DNA from: Rosellinia necatrix
Taxonomy: Eukaryota; Ascomycota; Sordariomycetes; Xylariales; Xylariaceae
DNA: 64,000 nucleotides
Assembly: GCA_021209875.1 (NCBI GenBank)
Contig: JAGYVD010000006.1
Coordinates: 620,001-684,000 of the forward strand
Reading direction: 5' to 3'
Every line of letters begins with the position of its first letter. Position 1 is the first letter of the stretch. Made by a program: the position numbers and the translations under genes. Positions 36,104 through 48,900 of the stretch are shown piece by piece. The notes beneath the pieces were generated by a model that ran no database searches, was not told the DNA's origin, and saw nothing but the letters and a program-made list of their open reading frames with translations.

Positions 36104-39100
36104 GCCTGCCCGTCTATGCCTACAGCGTAACAACGATGGAGAAGCTTGCCAATTGCCCGGCAGTAACTTCCCAAACCTTTGCATATCTATGTGTCCAGAC
36201 CAGCAACTACCACCTCGAAAACGATGGATCCTATTACGACGTAAAAGGGGGTGCGAATAGCCTCAGAGGGTAGCAGCAACCTAAAACGCATCTTGTTTCT
36301 TTTCCTTTTTTTTTTTTTTTTCCGGTTGCATTCTGCACCCAATATTGTTCTTCTTTTCTTTTCTTTCTCAATTTTGTTTTCTCTCGCTCTCTCTCTCTCT
36401 TTTTAACCCACATGGTGGCGATGCAGATACGATGGCGCACATCATATAGATTAGCCGAACCGACGAGGGTCGTTGTATATTAAGGATAGGTCGTTTATGA
36501 CGTGTTGCATTGGGCGCCAAGTCTTGCTTCACTATGCAGAAATCTGCCTGCGTCCAATCACCGCGTCCTTTGCACCCAAAAAAGGCAAGTCAACGAGACG
36601 AACCCGACAGGTTGTATGTATGTATGTATGTATATACGTATGGGGTTCTTGTTGCCTTGCTTGTTACCTGATCGAATTCTGGGGGCATGAAGCCTGAACT
36701 TTTTGCGTCTTCGGTTTTCTTGTTTTCTCTACGGGGCTAAGGGAGGGAAGGGCACATGGTGTCTCATTTGAGGGCATCACTATATCGTCTTATTAATGTG
36801 AGAAAGTTAAGTCTCGGGTACGCATCGCACCATACCGCTGCGTGTAACAAGTGTATTGGGGGGAGAGGCATGGTTATCTGATGGTGGCCTACTTCTAATA
36901 CCTCTCTAACTGCTGCGGCACCTACCTAATATCTTGGTTTGTAAGTTTAGGGGAGGAGGGATTGGGGGGGCAGCCAAGCACAATCCAATTAGGCTTATAG
37001 TTAGTCGCACACGTGCACCTAGATATCAGTCAACAATTGCCTTTAAGGTTAAAGTATAGGTATAAACGGAGATAAAAACCTGGATTGGTAGGCTGACAAA
37101 AGCATCAAACTACCTACTGCCACTCCTCTACGGCCAAGAATTCCCCGCGCCAGGCATCTAGTGTACGATGCCCGAGTCGTAAAGTAAGTGTCGGCCAAGG
37201 CTTCGCGCGCGAATATAAATGCTGTAGAACGTGATCTCATCTCTCGTCTCGCCTAGATCGGCGCTGTTTCGCTGGGAGGCCAAAACGCCCATCAGACGCC
37301 GAGCGCTTTGCTGACCCGTTCCTTGTAGACGAAGGGACGGATCGGCAGCCTCGCGTTGGGCCTGGGCAAGTTGGGCCGAAGGGGGAGAGAGCCGCATAAG
37401 TCGGTAGGTAGATGGTCAATGACGCTGCCGAGCTCCGTCAGCAGCCATCACGCGCGCGTATTAGACAACGATAGAAGCCGCTCGACCCGTGCTGGCCAAC
37501 GACCGTCCTTTTCCATGTTCTGATCCCCATTGCCGCCGTCGCGCTGGCTCGTTCTTTTACGAGTGGTTGCTGTAAGCTGTAGTGCGCTCAAGGGGCGCCG
37601 GTACACACGGGTTCGTGCGTGCCGTGTAGATAAACACCACCCATATATGAATCATCCATTGTCTATCGTCCATCGTGCGTCTGGAACGAGGCGAATCTCT
37701 AAAGTTCACCCCTCCTCCGCGCTGAGAAATGTTTTTTTTTTTTTTCAGGGCGAGAGTAGGTTTGCGCATCGGGCAGACTCGGCGGCATGACAGCGCGAAC
37801 GGGCCGAACAGCCTACCGGGCTCTCTCTCGATTACTTTGAAGAATTGCGCACACCGAGCGCGGGCGCGGGCGCGGGTGCGAAACTAGCCCTCCGGCTTGC
37901 CCGCACACCCCCCCCCTCCCCCTCCCCCCTTTCACCCTCCCCATTGAGGCGCGCTAAAAGAAGGTGAACCACATTTACATACGTTAAAGATGGGTGGGCG
38001 AATACATACATACATACATACATACTCCGGTCTCGCCGTTCGCCACCGACTAGCTAGTGGTGGTTCGGGTTGGCTGACCGTCTGGGGAACAAATGCAGAC
38101 AACGTGTAATGTGTAATGTGTAATGTAGGGTATGTAAGCCGTTTTGCAACGGGGTGAGAGAGGGGAGAGAAGAGAGGAGAGGGGGGGGGTCCGCCCGCCC
38201 GCCTCATATGCGTGCGTTCGCCCCCGCGGGCTTTTCGCTCCCGGTTCGGGGGGATGGGGGGGGGAATGACACACGGCCAACGCAGTCGAGCACGCGTCTG
38301 AAGGGCGGGAGCCACGGCGCCCAAGGTGGCCGGGGTCTCCGGGGAGAAAGGGGGCAAGAGGGTGGGCTCGCGACGCCTCAACCTCGTCGGCGACGAAATG
38401 GGTTAGAGTAGCCGACGCCCTCGTCCATGGCACCTCGGTGTCAAGAAACCCCTATCAAACAATAGATGATCACGATACTGGATACTGCAACGGTAGTAGG
38501 AGAGCAGTGCGTCGGCGTCGGTCGCGTCTTACACCCCCTGAACAACGGCAACCGCCGACGCCCCTACGTGCCGCAAACGCTGGGCGCCGAGCCGCCTCGC
38601 CTCGCCTCGCCTACGCAACGATCCTACGTCTACGACATATATGTAACGTGCGGCTTCGCCGGATGGGCGACAGCAAATCTTTCTGGTATGGCTAGCCCCT
38701 TGGGGGGGACGATGGGGAGGATGGGGGGATGCGCAGGATCGGCCTGCCCTATGACGGGCGAGGCCGTGATGGGGAATTGCCAACTTTCGGTCGCCAAGCG
38801 TGGTTAGTCATCACGGCTTCCAAGAAAAATTCCGATAAACCAATCTAACTTAATCCAAAAAACCAAGACAGAGGGAGGAAAAAGGAATTATGAGGTGTGA
38901 TGTCAGTCTTGGCGTGAGCATTCTCGACCCTCGACTTTCCTCCACGTCCGCTCGGACTTGGACACCGAGTACGTCCTCGATTCTCTCCTTCGCAAATGAA
39001 CTCCCGACCGTGCTACCCACAGTGCACTCGGGGCCGGGGTTGGGCTGGGTTGGGTTGGGTTGCTGGCGATAGCGGTGCATTGCAGAAAATACACAGTATT

Positions 39101-39263
39101 GTAGGTGTAGTGTAAGTCAAGGGGAGGGGAGGGCCACTGTTCATCTCGGCCAAGCCCAGCGTAAATGCTCTCGCCTGTCGGCGATGTCATTCAACCGTCT
39201 TGGCGGTTACGACGGGAAAGCAGAGGACAATTGGCCACCCAAACTCCCAATTCCCGATAATTA

Positions 39264-39382
39264 GTTAGTGTGGTGTAGTTAGTGTAAGTAGGTAGCATAA
39301 GTAGCGTAGGTAGTGTAAGTAGCGTAGTGTAAGTAGCGTAAGTAGTGTAAGTGGTGTAAGTGGTGTAAGTGGTGTAAGTAAG
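39264..39382. repeat. Degenerate GTGTAAGTA tandem repeat
   Basis: About a dozen units of 9-10 bp that read GTGTAAGTG, GTGTAAGTA, GCGTAAGTA or GCGTAGGTA. The last four are nearly identical GTGTAAGTG copies, pointing to recent expansion at the right end. Confidence 0.85.
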
Positions 39383-41392
39383 ACACCAGCAAAGAAGTAG
39401 AAAGGCGCCGGGCTGTGAACGCCGTCCTAGCAAGAGTAGCGAACCACTATTGTCATTGTTAGGGGTTGGGAAAAAATGGCCCTGGCGAGAGAGAGGGAGA
39501 GAGCACCCGCCGGACGGCCCAATAACCAGCAGCATCCCCCTCCCCCATCCGGACGTGGACAACATGCTGAGAGGGTACTGAGGGTGCTGTAGTGTCGCGA
39601 GTCAGGCTAGTCTGGGCTGGTCGGTCTTCCCAACCCCCCACCCGCCTAACGGGCGGTATCTCGACATATGTATGTGACCTAGGGAAAAAAAAAAGAAAAA
39701 AAAAAAAGGCCCTAATAGCGTCCCATCCCACGCGCCGCGAATCCGGCAGCTAATCAATCGGCTGGCTGCATGGCGCATGATTTGCATGTTTCTAGTCTTG
39801 TGCACCGTTGTATGTATCCAGCACAGGCCCTATAGCAAAACGGCCAAGGCTCGATCGTCCGCTTCGACTACCACATTGGGCGGCCCACGGGCGGTTTATA
39901 GGCGGATCAGAGCTCGTTAGTCGGTCTTATTCGGATGCCCTGCCGCTCGCTGCCTGCTGCTCTGCCACTACCAAGAGATGTGTAATCACAGAGCGTAATG
40001 TAGAGTGCAGATTGGCGAGACAGATCCGTCGGCTTTCCTAGCTTTGTAGTGGCCAAACCGGCGATCCATGCTCAAGGGGCGAATGTTTACCCATCACATC
40101 ACGTATGAACTCGTCGGGACTGGTGGTCTCGTGTGATTCGCTGGCCCGAGGTCAGGGGTGAACCCAGAATAGAGAAGATGTAGGGCCGGTGTCGGTGACA
40201 AAGCTGAAATCCAGAATGACGGACGAAAACGAAAAGAAAAGGGCTGTTGGCGGGAATACCAGAGAGCTGGGATCTACCTTAGACCTCTAACCCGAGTGGG
40301 CATGGGGAATTCTCTCTCTCTCCTCTCCTCCTTCCACGCGAGGAGCACGAACGCGGCCCGAAGCTGTCGCGATAATCCCCGACAAAATTCCGAAATCAAA
40401 AGGGGGGGCAACTACGTCAGAACATCCGATCAGAGGATCCGAGGCTTCACTTCGTCCCGGGACTTTGTGTGCCTCGTCAGTGTGTTGATTGGCAGGAGAG
40501 CCACGCTGGGAGCGGAGCGGGGGAGGCGATTTGCCGTCTTCTCGGTTGTCATGGCAAGACGAACTGCTTCTGCTGCGGTTAGTTGTGAAGACACGAGGAA
40601 ACAGGCTGTGATACCGGGCGTCTATGCATCCGTCAGCAACTATGAACACATTTTATTCAATGTGGCTTGGTTCGCTCTATGTACTAGCCCAACCCCCTCC
40701 CAAGCCATCTACTTCTAGTCTTATGATGCTGCAATCCTGTCCGGGCGACTCCTGCTGCTAAGTTGTTATCGCAGGTCGCCTATAGTCTAAATTGTCCAGA
40801 AGGACCATCGTAAATGCCGGAACTATGTGCTGTGCGAATAGAGGGACGAAAAACATCAGATAAAAACTAGAAAGCGAGGACCAATGGAATAAGACAAGAA
40901 TCGTTCGCTATGCGAAACACCCGTGGCCCCAGGTGTGAGAATTCCCCAAGTAACCGACCAGACCAGCGCCGCCCCTGCAATTCTGTGGAACCAGGGAACC
41001 GAGAAAAAAAAAAAAAAAAGATAAAAAATAAATGAAAGATGGGAAAAAAAAAAAAAGTCAGGAAAAAATGATCCCGCGCGCCAATAGGGCGGCAATCGGA
41101 GAACCCGCGGCTTACATCCGTTTTCTTTACATTTTTCGCCATCCCGCGCCTATATCCGTAAAAATATGATGGTCGTGACCGAGGAAGAAACCAAGGTAAA
41201 AAGGTGTCGTGACAGAATATCGCAATGGGGGGTATAAGTATAGAAGCAGAAGAAACTGCACAGAGCTTCGTAGTCATTGTCGTGTTGTAGCCGAAACCTG
41301 CATCCCCTAGACTTCGTGTGCCGTGAGCATAATCGTCGTGATTTCCCACCATGTCAATGCAGCAGCCATGTGATGGATAGGCTCGGCCGTGG

Positions 41393-43212
41393 CTATATGC
41401 CGTCCCAGAAGGCAGTGGTAATGGGATCAGGAGAATGGGATACGCCATCGTTAAAGTTGTTTATGCCCCAGTAGGAGTCTTCCATGTAACCCCCATCGTC
41501 GAGCGGCGTGGCGAGGGACATGAATTTGCTTGCTGCTGCTGTTCCCTTGAACTGGTCGTAATCGAGATTGCTCATATCGCTACTCGTGACTATACTTTCG
41601 GGCATGCTCATATAGCTACCCGGCGCGCCGTTGCGAAAGCCGTCCAATGGGTGATCGTTAAAGGCGGTCCCAAAATCCTCGGCCTCCGAGACGTCTCCAG
41701 AATTCGATGTCAGCGTGGGCTCGACGGAACCGGCCAGGTCGAAGGACGAATACGCTCGCATGGGATCGAAACTCCCCGAGGCTAAACTTTCGCCGCCATT
41801 CATCTCGAGGCCATCGTATTGCGTCCAGTCGACCGAGGTTGCGCTCAGCCCGGCACTGAATATGGGTTCGTGGTCGGACAGGGCACTGCTACTGAAGAGC
41901 TCCGTATACTCTGGGTACCGGATGCCGGATAGATCTAGGGGTGGTAGCTGGCCGTTTATTTGCTGGAAGGATGAGTTACCCCCCATCAGAGGGGACGCTG
42001 CTTCCGACTTGATCATGCGAGCCCCCAAGTCGGATGATGATGCCGTGGCTGTTCGCGACCGGCCCGACGTCTTTCCATAGTGAACAAGGTTGTCGACAGA
42101 TCTTGTGCTACTGCTAGTGCCAGTGCCGTGCATGGTGGCGCCACGATTTAGCGTATAGGGACCGCAGTTCTGCCCGTGTCTCACGTGCTTGTGGGTGGGT
42201 TTATGGTGGCCATTCTGGTCGAAGCTGAGTAAAGGCTCGGATTTGGACGTGTTAGCACGACGGCGACGGCTATTAATCGCGGTCTTGGTCCTGATAGCCA
42301 GAGGCTCGGCCTCGGACTCGGACTCGGGAACGGGATCGAGTGACGGTTCCTTCTTGACGGAGCACGTACAGCGCCCGCCATGATTGCAACAACACGTTTC
42401 TAGGCAGGCTAGTGGTCAGAGGGGGGGACGAGAAGGGCAAGGGAAGGGCCTTATCTAGATGGGATGGCTGAACTCACCCTTGTGGCCCTCTACGGTAGGT
42501 TGCAGATGCGCACATTTGTGCGTCTTCTCGCCACAGTCGCATTTCACATGGGAGGACCGTGACTTGCGCATGGCGCGACAGTGGTGGCATTGCGACACAG
42601 GCCGACCTTTCTTATTGATGTGCTGCAGCGGCCGGTCTGGACGAGATACACCATAGCGGCGTCGGTTAGCCCATCATAGTTCGTGCCCGGCGAGAGTGCA
42701 TCGGCTCAGAGAGGCATTGGTTGGGTTAGGTTGGGTTGGGGACGGGACAGTGCAGGCAGGCAGGCAAGCAGGTAGGTAGGTAGGTAGGTAGGTAGGTTAG
42801 GTAGGTGTGTAAGTCGAGACCAACAGCTTTGCCCCGCGCCAATTCTTCGTTGTCGTTGGTCGCAAACGAGAGAGAGAGAGATCTCGGTGTAAGTGACGCA
42901 GTGAGCTAGCTAAGCTACCTAGGTAGGTTACCTAGGTAGGTAGCTCGCTCCGATGCGCAACCTAGAACACTAATTGACCCCCCCAAACGACGGACAAAGG
43001 TGCGCGGGGCTCGAGCTGGTGGGAGACATCGTGCTGCGTGCTGCGTGCTGCTCTGAGACCTCGGAGCAGAACGAGCGCAAGGGAGGGAGGCAGTTGGAGA
43101 ATTAGGGTATAAGAAGGGCGCGCAATAATCGCTCACCTGAGTGTTGACAGTTGCTAACCCTGTGTCCCCGAACACAAGCCTCGCAGGCCCATTTCTCTCC
43201 GTTGATTAACAT
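41393..43212 (-). CDS. Copper-fist transcription factor
   Basis: A copper-sensing regulator of the Ace1/Mac1/Cuf1/GRISEA type. Three exons on minus (43212-43137, 42636-42478, 42399-41393) join in frame to 413 residues. The copper-fist domain is complete: MLINGEKWACEACVRGHRVS with Cys10, Cys13, Cys22 and His24 as zinc ligands, then the minor-groove motif KKGRP (34-38), then Cys42, Cys45, Cys58, Cys60 and Cys67 as the copper-binding part. A second Cys cluster follows at once, Cys81-Cys83, Cys89 and Cys91. The rest is Ser/Asp/Glu-rich with no further Cys cluster, which suits an activation domain. The first intron is 500 nt, long for this window, and contains GGTA repeats. Because the C-terminal Cys-rich copper-sensing motif of Mac1/GRISEA is missing, I favour a copper-detoxification activator (Ace1/AceA type) over a copper-starvation activator. 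That is inference. Confidence 0.93.
42776..42800. repeat. (GGTA)n microsatellite in copper-fist intron 1
   Basis: Six or so GGTA units inside the 500-nt first intron (43136-42637). A second palindromic GGTA/CCTA tract sits near 42,915-42,945 and could fold as a hairpin in the pre-mRNA. Confidence 0.85.
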
Positions 43213-44324
43213 GGTTTCTTTCTCTCACGCACTCTCTCGCCTGTTTTTCTTTTTCTTGTTCCTTCCGTTCTTTTCTTTTTCTCGTTTCTACCTTTTTTCC
43301 CACGTGCTAAATCGGGGGCCAAAGGTACTCGTATCCGGAACACCGCCGCTATGGCAGCAGCAAAGTTAAACTCGGGTCCGAGTCCGGCGCGAATCAAAAA
43401 CTTCGCCAACAATCAAAGGCGACGGGCGCTGCTGGATTTTAGTGGAAGAGTAGAGGTTGACACTTGGTGAGTGTGGCGTACGGTGTGGTGTGGTGTGACT
43501 TGTAAGTGAGAAGGTAGCGGCGCAGGATAGTAGCGGCGCGGATTGCCAAGGTTGGTAGCTAGCTAGTCTAGCTAGAGAGCTCCGAGGTTCAGGGCAAGAA
43601 GGAGAATGGATTTCGAGGTGGGTGGGTTGTCGTGTTGGCTGCGAGGCGCGCGCAGCGAGACGAGGGAAGAAAAGCCGAGTAACGAGGTCGCCGTAGCACG
43701 GGGAGGCGGCACCAGAAAACCAGCGATCTAACTACCGTTGTTACCTTTTTTGCTTCAACGCTTCCACTTTTTCGACGGACCGACAGGACCAGCAAGCAAG
43801 ACGAAGGTGGACGAAAAAAAAAAAAAAAAGGGGACACGGCGCCCGCAGGAAGTATAAGTGGGAACGCGACAATGGGGACGGAGCGAGCTATGCGCTGCCA
43901 CTCATGATCTGCCTCAGATCCTTATTCTTCGGATTCCTTTCGACTTATAACAGCTCTCTCTCTCTGTCCGTGTCTCTCTTCAGTCTCTCACGCTCAGAGT
44001 CTCTCCCCCCTCGAGCCAAGATCTGGGTGGAATGGGTTGAAATAGGATGAAATGGCAGGTACTGTGCGTGATGGGCGAGGTACAAGCCTAGTTTGGTACA
44101 GGCCAAGTCTGGTACAGTACACGCTTTGTTTTAGCGTAGTCCAGTGGTCAAACCCAGTTATGCAGGTGAAGCACGGGGATACGGATGGGGTCGAGATGAG
44201 AAGGGACGCGATGGGGGGTGGGTGTCAGGGCTATCAAGGGTATCTAAGTAGTAGTAGCGCAGAGGGGAGGGTATGGAGATGGGGGTGTACGAATATGGAT
44301 GTAAGTGGGTGTATAATGGATGGA

Positions 44325-44560
44325 CGTATGTATGTATATATGTATGTATGTATGTATGTATGGATGGATGGATGGATGGATGGATGTATATGGGCGGCGT
44401 CTGTATGGTAAGTATTGATGTCTGTTTGTCTGTACCGTATGTATATATGTACGTCTGTACGTATGTATGTATGTATGTATGTCTGTGTGTGTGTGTGTGT
44501 GAGTGTGTGAGTGTGTGTGTGTGTATGGGTGGATGTATGTATGTATGAATGGATGGATGT
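44325..44560. repeat. TATG / GATG / TGTG microsatellite cluster
   Basis: TATG units run into GATG units (44,325-44,390). After a gap, further TATG, TGTG and GAGTGTGT units follow (44,456-44,560). All share a four-base period. Confidence 0.9.
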
Positions 44561-45970
44561 ATGGATGGGTGTTTGTAGTGTGTATGTAGTGTGTATGTAG
44601 GTAATGCCGTAGTTAGTGTGTGTATCTGTCGACGGGCTGGCTTGGTATTGTAATTGAGATCGTAACTTGGATGACGGGCTGAGTACACCACAACGACGCC
44701 AACCCGGCGATCTGTACGTCGTACAGCACTGTACGCGCTACCTCACCTAGCCGGAGCGTGCTGTAGCGCAGTTCCTCTTCCCTTGTTCCCTTGCACCTTG
44801 CAGGGGGGAATTGTCCGGAGAGACAATGCCCGGATGGAACAGCCAGACAGGAACAAAGAGCCTCCCCGTCTGCCCAGGCACGCCCAGGGTCCGAGCTAGC
44901 CCGATTACGCTATGAAGAAGAAGGGGAGAAGGGGAAACAGAAGCTAGGCGCGGGAGAGCCAAGTAAGGCCAAGCGACGCCAGCAGGGTAATGAGGACCAC
45001 CGCCCGTGGCCGATGACCTCTGAATGGACCGTGTTCCGCCGAGGTCAGTTGTCGAGGTGGTTCGGTAGCTGGGTTACGTTGTAATAGTAAGTCGATCAGT
45101 TGTTGGACCTTGGTTGGATCGGACTCGCAATAAATGCTGTGCGTGTAGTTTGGGTCGTCCGCCCCGGCAGGTGAGATCGGATCAACAGAGTTTGTTAGCT
45201 GACGGCTGATGAAACCTTCTTTCTCCTCTGCGCTGCTTTTGGCTCCTCCTATGCTATGTCGTGTAAGTTGCCGTGCTCCTCTATGCTCTTTCTGGACTCG
45301 TGTCGGTGTCGGTGTCTGTGCCTGTGCCTGTGCCTGTGTCTGTGTCTTGTCTCTCTTCCTCTTACGCTCTCACTCTCTCATTCTCTTACACGCATACACA
45401 TACACATACACACAAGTCTCTCTCTCTCTCTCTCAGTGTCCCTCTTTTCCCCTCTCTCTGACCGATTTTCTTATCTTATTTAAATCTAGCTCTTCTAGTA
45501 TAGGTAACGTGACGGTCCTTTTGACGTGCACTCTCCGTGGCCTTAGACGGGCTACTACGTAGACAGAAACGCCTAGAGAGTGGGCGGTCCGAATACCGAG
45601 CGTACTGTTCCTGGGTGTCGAGAGGATTAGGTAGGTCGGTCGGCTGAGAAAGGGAGCTAGCTAGCCGAGTGGGTATGGTATGGGTACTGTAAGACAGTAG
45701 TAGAAGGCGAGGCAGGTGAACAAATCCGGTAGCTGAGTAAGGAAGTGCTGCGTCTGGGCGCCTGGTGTCGGCAGTAATTCTACCGTCGTTCAAATAAAAT
45801 AAGTAAAAATAAATAACGATAAAAAAGGGTCCAGGGATAGTGCCGACCAGCCAGTCGGTTGGCGTGGAATCGTCTCGACCCGAGCTCTGTTTTACTATTG
45901 CTGCGCTTGTATTGTATCGTGGTCGTCGTTTGGGTTGTTGATTGATTGATTGTGTTCGAGTCCCCGTTTT

Positions 45971-45985
45971 CCCCCCCCCCCCCCC
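45971..45985. repeat. Poly-C run
   Basis: About fifteen consecutive C bases, preceded by TTTT. Such runs are prone to length error in sequencing. Confidence 0.9.
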
Positions 45986-48900
45986 TAAAAATGGCCTTGT
46001 CTGTCTTCTATGATGTTCTTAGTAAGAACCGCTCATTTCATCTCATCACTGTGTGATCTGGGTCCTGCATCCACATGTGCACAAGGAGAAAGGATATGGT
46101 ATGGGTTTGTCTGTACAGTGGTACGGGGTCCTGTATGGGGAGTTGCGCAATGGAGACAGCTGTAGCTAATAATAACATTGACATCATGCTTATAATACCT
46201 ACCTAATAGGAATTAACAGCAAGAATTACTAACCCGCCAAAACTGTCCACTAGACTAGTGTAGCGTAGCGTAGTGTACTTGTGGTCTCAACCAGCAGCAC
46301 CGAGGCCAAGAATTAAAATTAGGATCCAGCAAGATCGGAAAGAGGAAATAGGTTAAATCAGAAGCGAAGATGGAGGATTGTGGTGTTTTCCCACTGTAGG
46401 ATTTCATGAATTCGCTCTAGCCATTGGGGGTGAATTAAACAAAGCACGGCAGACGAGACCGACTTACACGACGGGAGTAAGTAGACTAGTCTAGCTACAA
46501 TCCAGTTGCTCGCTTGTTGACTTGGTGTGTGCTTTGTAGATATGTAGATATGGATGTATATACGGATGCATATACGGATGTATATACGGATGTATATATG
46601 GATGTGTGTTGTATATGTGTATGCGCAGCGGATTTCGGAATATCCTTTTTCTGTCGTGCTGGGCGTGGTGGCGAAAGGGGGCGATCACGGTTGGTAATAA
46701 CGGGCTGTAGGGTTAACCATGGCATAAGCTGCTTCTCCGTGGCGGGGAGACTCGGGGTGTTTAAGAGTTCCATCCGGGACCTCTCGCTCCTCACCCTCAC
46801 ATGTACGCTTTACCTTGAACTGGAGCGACAAACAACATTAGTGAGCGGTATGGGTGGGATGAGTTGTTGGACAGACAAGCTAAGAGCTACGACCGGGATA
46901 GTGCAGGCAAGAGCTCACGGTGACAACGCGGCGACAACAGCGGCGACAGACTAAATTGATGCTGCACTCAATATGGGAGGTTCTTGGTACTTCTTGGCCT
47001 GGCGATCGTCGCGGGCACAACCGTAGCTTCGAGGTTGCTGATACGCCGCGCTTAGAACATGGTATCATTGCCAAAGACTGATAATAGCATCTCCTAATTG
47101 CCAACCACTACCCCCAGCAAGCAGGGCCCCCGGCCAAGCCCGGTGTTCGATAGGTTCATTATACCATACCCGTAATGGCGAGACGGCTGGGTATCTTCTC
47201 CGCGGATGGATGGGATAAGAATTGGGGGGAGCGAGTGGGAGTGGGCAGGCCACAGACTCGCGGGTCCATCCATATCGATCCGTCCATATGGAGGAGACAG
47301 TTATGGGGGAGATGATGGAATCCATGTGCTTTGTCTTTGTACACGGCCTGTACTGCGTACATGGCCCGCACGCACAAACTTCCAACCTCGCGCCCGCCCA
47401 TCTACCTATTTGTTAACGGGCCTAGCCTCACGGTCGGTACAGCGATTGTCTGGCCGGTCGCTTGCTCGCTCAGTCGTCTCGTCCGACCAATGCTGGCCTC
47501 TCCAGCTGACGAGCCCAGAACCCGCCCATGATCCAGCCGGGGGATACTCGAATAGGCAAGGCGACGTGAACGAGCAAAGGTGTGTGTATATTTCCATCGT
47601 ATAAGTCGGCTTACAATTCCATTTAGGGCACTCTTGGCCAAATGACCATATACGACACGCAACTACCCAACAAGGCAGTTGGCGGCGGATGACTTTCGGC
47701 CCAAGCCGTGCAACTCGGTAGGCAGATAAATATGTAATATAGGTAACGGACCAAGACGCCTACCGAGAGTGCGGTGCCACAATAGATCAACATGCCAATT
47801 CTAGGTATAGGATGCGCACCAAGTAACCATACTACTACAACTTACACTTACACTGCAACTTACACTGCAACTTACACTGCAACTACACTACACTAGACTG
47901 CACTGCGCGGCACCACACATCAGAGTCCCTCACGACGCATAGCATCCTGAGCTTCATCCATCTTGCAACACAGTGGTTGCTAGCCACCACCTGGGTCGGG
48001 GGTGTTGTGAACTTGGCAAGTCTTACCTTGTTCATGGACCATCCCGCGCCGAGACCCTGGACGGCGGACTCGTCCATGGTCAGCCCTCGGGAATCTACAA
48101 GCACACTATCTAGCCTAGCGCAGCTCATTACTACAGCTCATGACAACATGTATACCATCGACGTTTTGGTCCCGTTTCCGGTTCCGTCCACCGCGAGCTC
48201 CTACTGTATTCCTATCCTGCCCACGCGCTCTCCTTCACACTCCCCGTGCCCCCCTTCTCTTTCTTATATCTTGGTACCTGGGGTGCGAGGCAGAAAGCTT
48301 CTTTCCGGCTCTCAGAAAAGCACAGAGCACACAGAGCCCACAAAGGTCGAAGCTAAGCAGCCCCGGCGGCATCTGCCGCATGATCTAACATGGGTTATGT
48401 TTCGCATCCAAACGTACGCAAACTTGATCTATCCCACCGCGCTGGGTAGGCTGTAAGGTTTGAGGCAGGTTGGTTACTCGCGAGTCTTGCCGAGAAGGAA
48501 AGGTAGCGTCCATTTCGTAGGTGAGAGGATCCAAGGCTATGCCACACATGCGCTACAGGCTGTTTTATCCTTTCATATGGATCACTTTACGCAAAGCAAT
48601 CGCCTAAGAGAGGAAGACTAGGCTCTACATACTCAAGCCACGGGTTATTTTATGCCCAGACGGTGCCCAGAGATAGTTTTGTTTATAAATGCAATGCGGC
48701 AGGGGCATCTCGTTCCGTCCCGCCCACCCACGTCCTGAGGCGCTTCTCGCACCAGGGCTGTGATCATCACAACCAGCCACTGTCCTTTTTGAATCACATC
48801 TGTAATGTGTATCGGGCAGTGAGCTTCTTGGCTCTGCTTGCGTGCGCAGCCAAGCCTTCGGGACTTGTCGCCCGTCTTACTGCCTGCATCGGATACTCGA

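Larger units (their letters stand above)
35262..41392. other. Gene-free stretch of about 6.1 kb with microsatellites
   Basis: No frame in this stretch carries a recognisable domain. It contains a long CCTA array (36,001-36,103), a T run and CT runs (36,307-36,400), G/C-rich runs near 37,855-37,930, CATA near 38,006-38,024, GGGTT repeats near 39,040-39,061, degenerate GTGTAAGTA-type repeats (39,264-39,382), A runs near 39,685-39,707 and A tracts near 41,004-41,056. The last few hundred bases include the 3' flank of the copper-fist gene. It could hold unspliced or non-coding transcripts that I cannot see. Confidence 0.55.

Noticed and set aside
44158..44691. Minus-strand 177-codon frame
   Set aside because: Translates four-base microsatellites as Ile/His/Thr/Tyr repeats. 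It is low complexity without a domain.
45209..45562. Plus-strand 117-codon frame with Ser/Leu/Cys repeats
   Set aside because: Generated by CTGTGC and CTCT microsatellites. No real signal peptide or domain.
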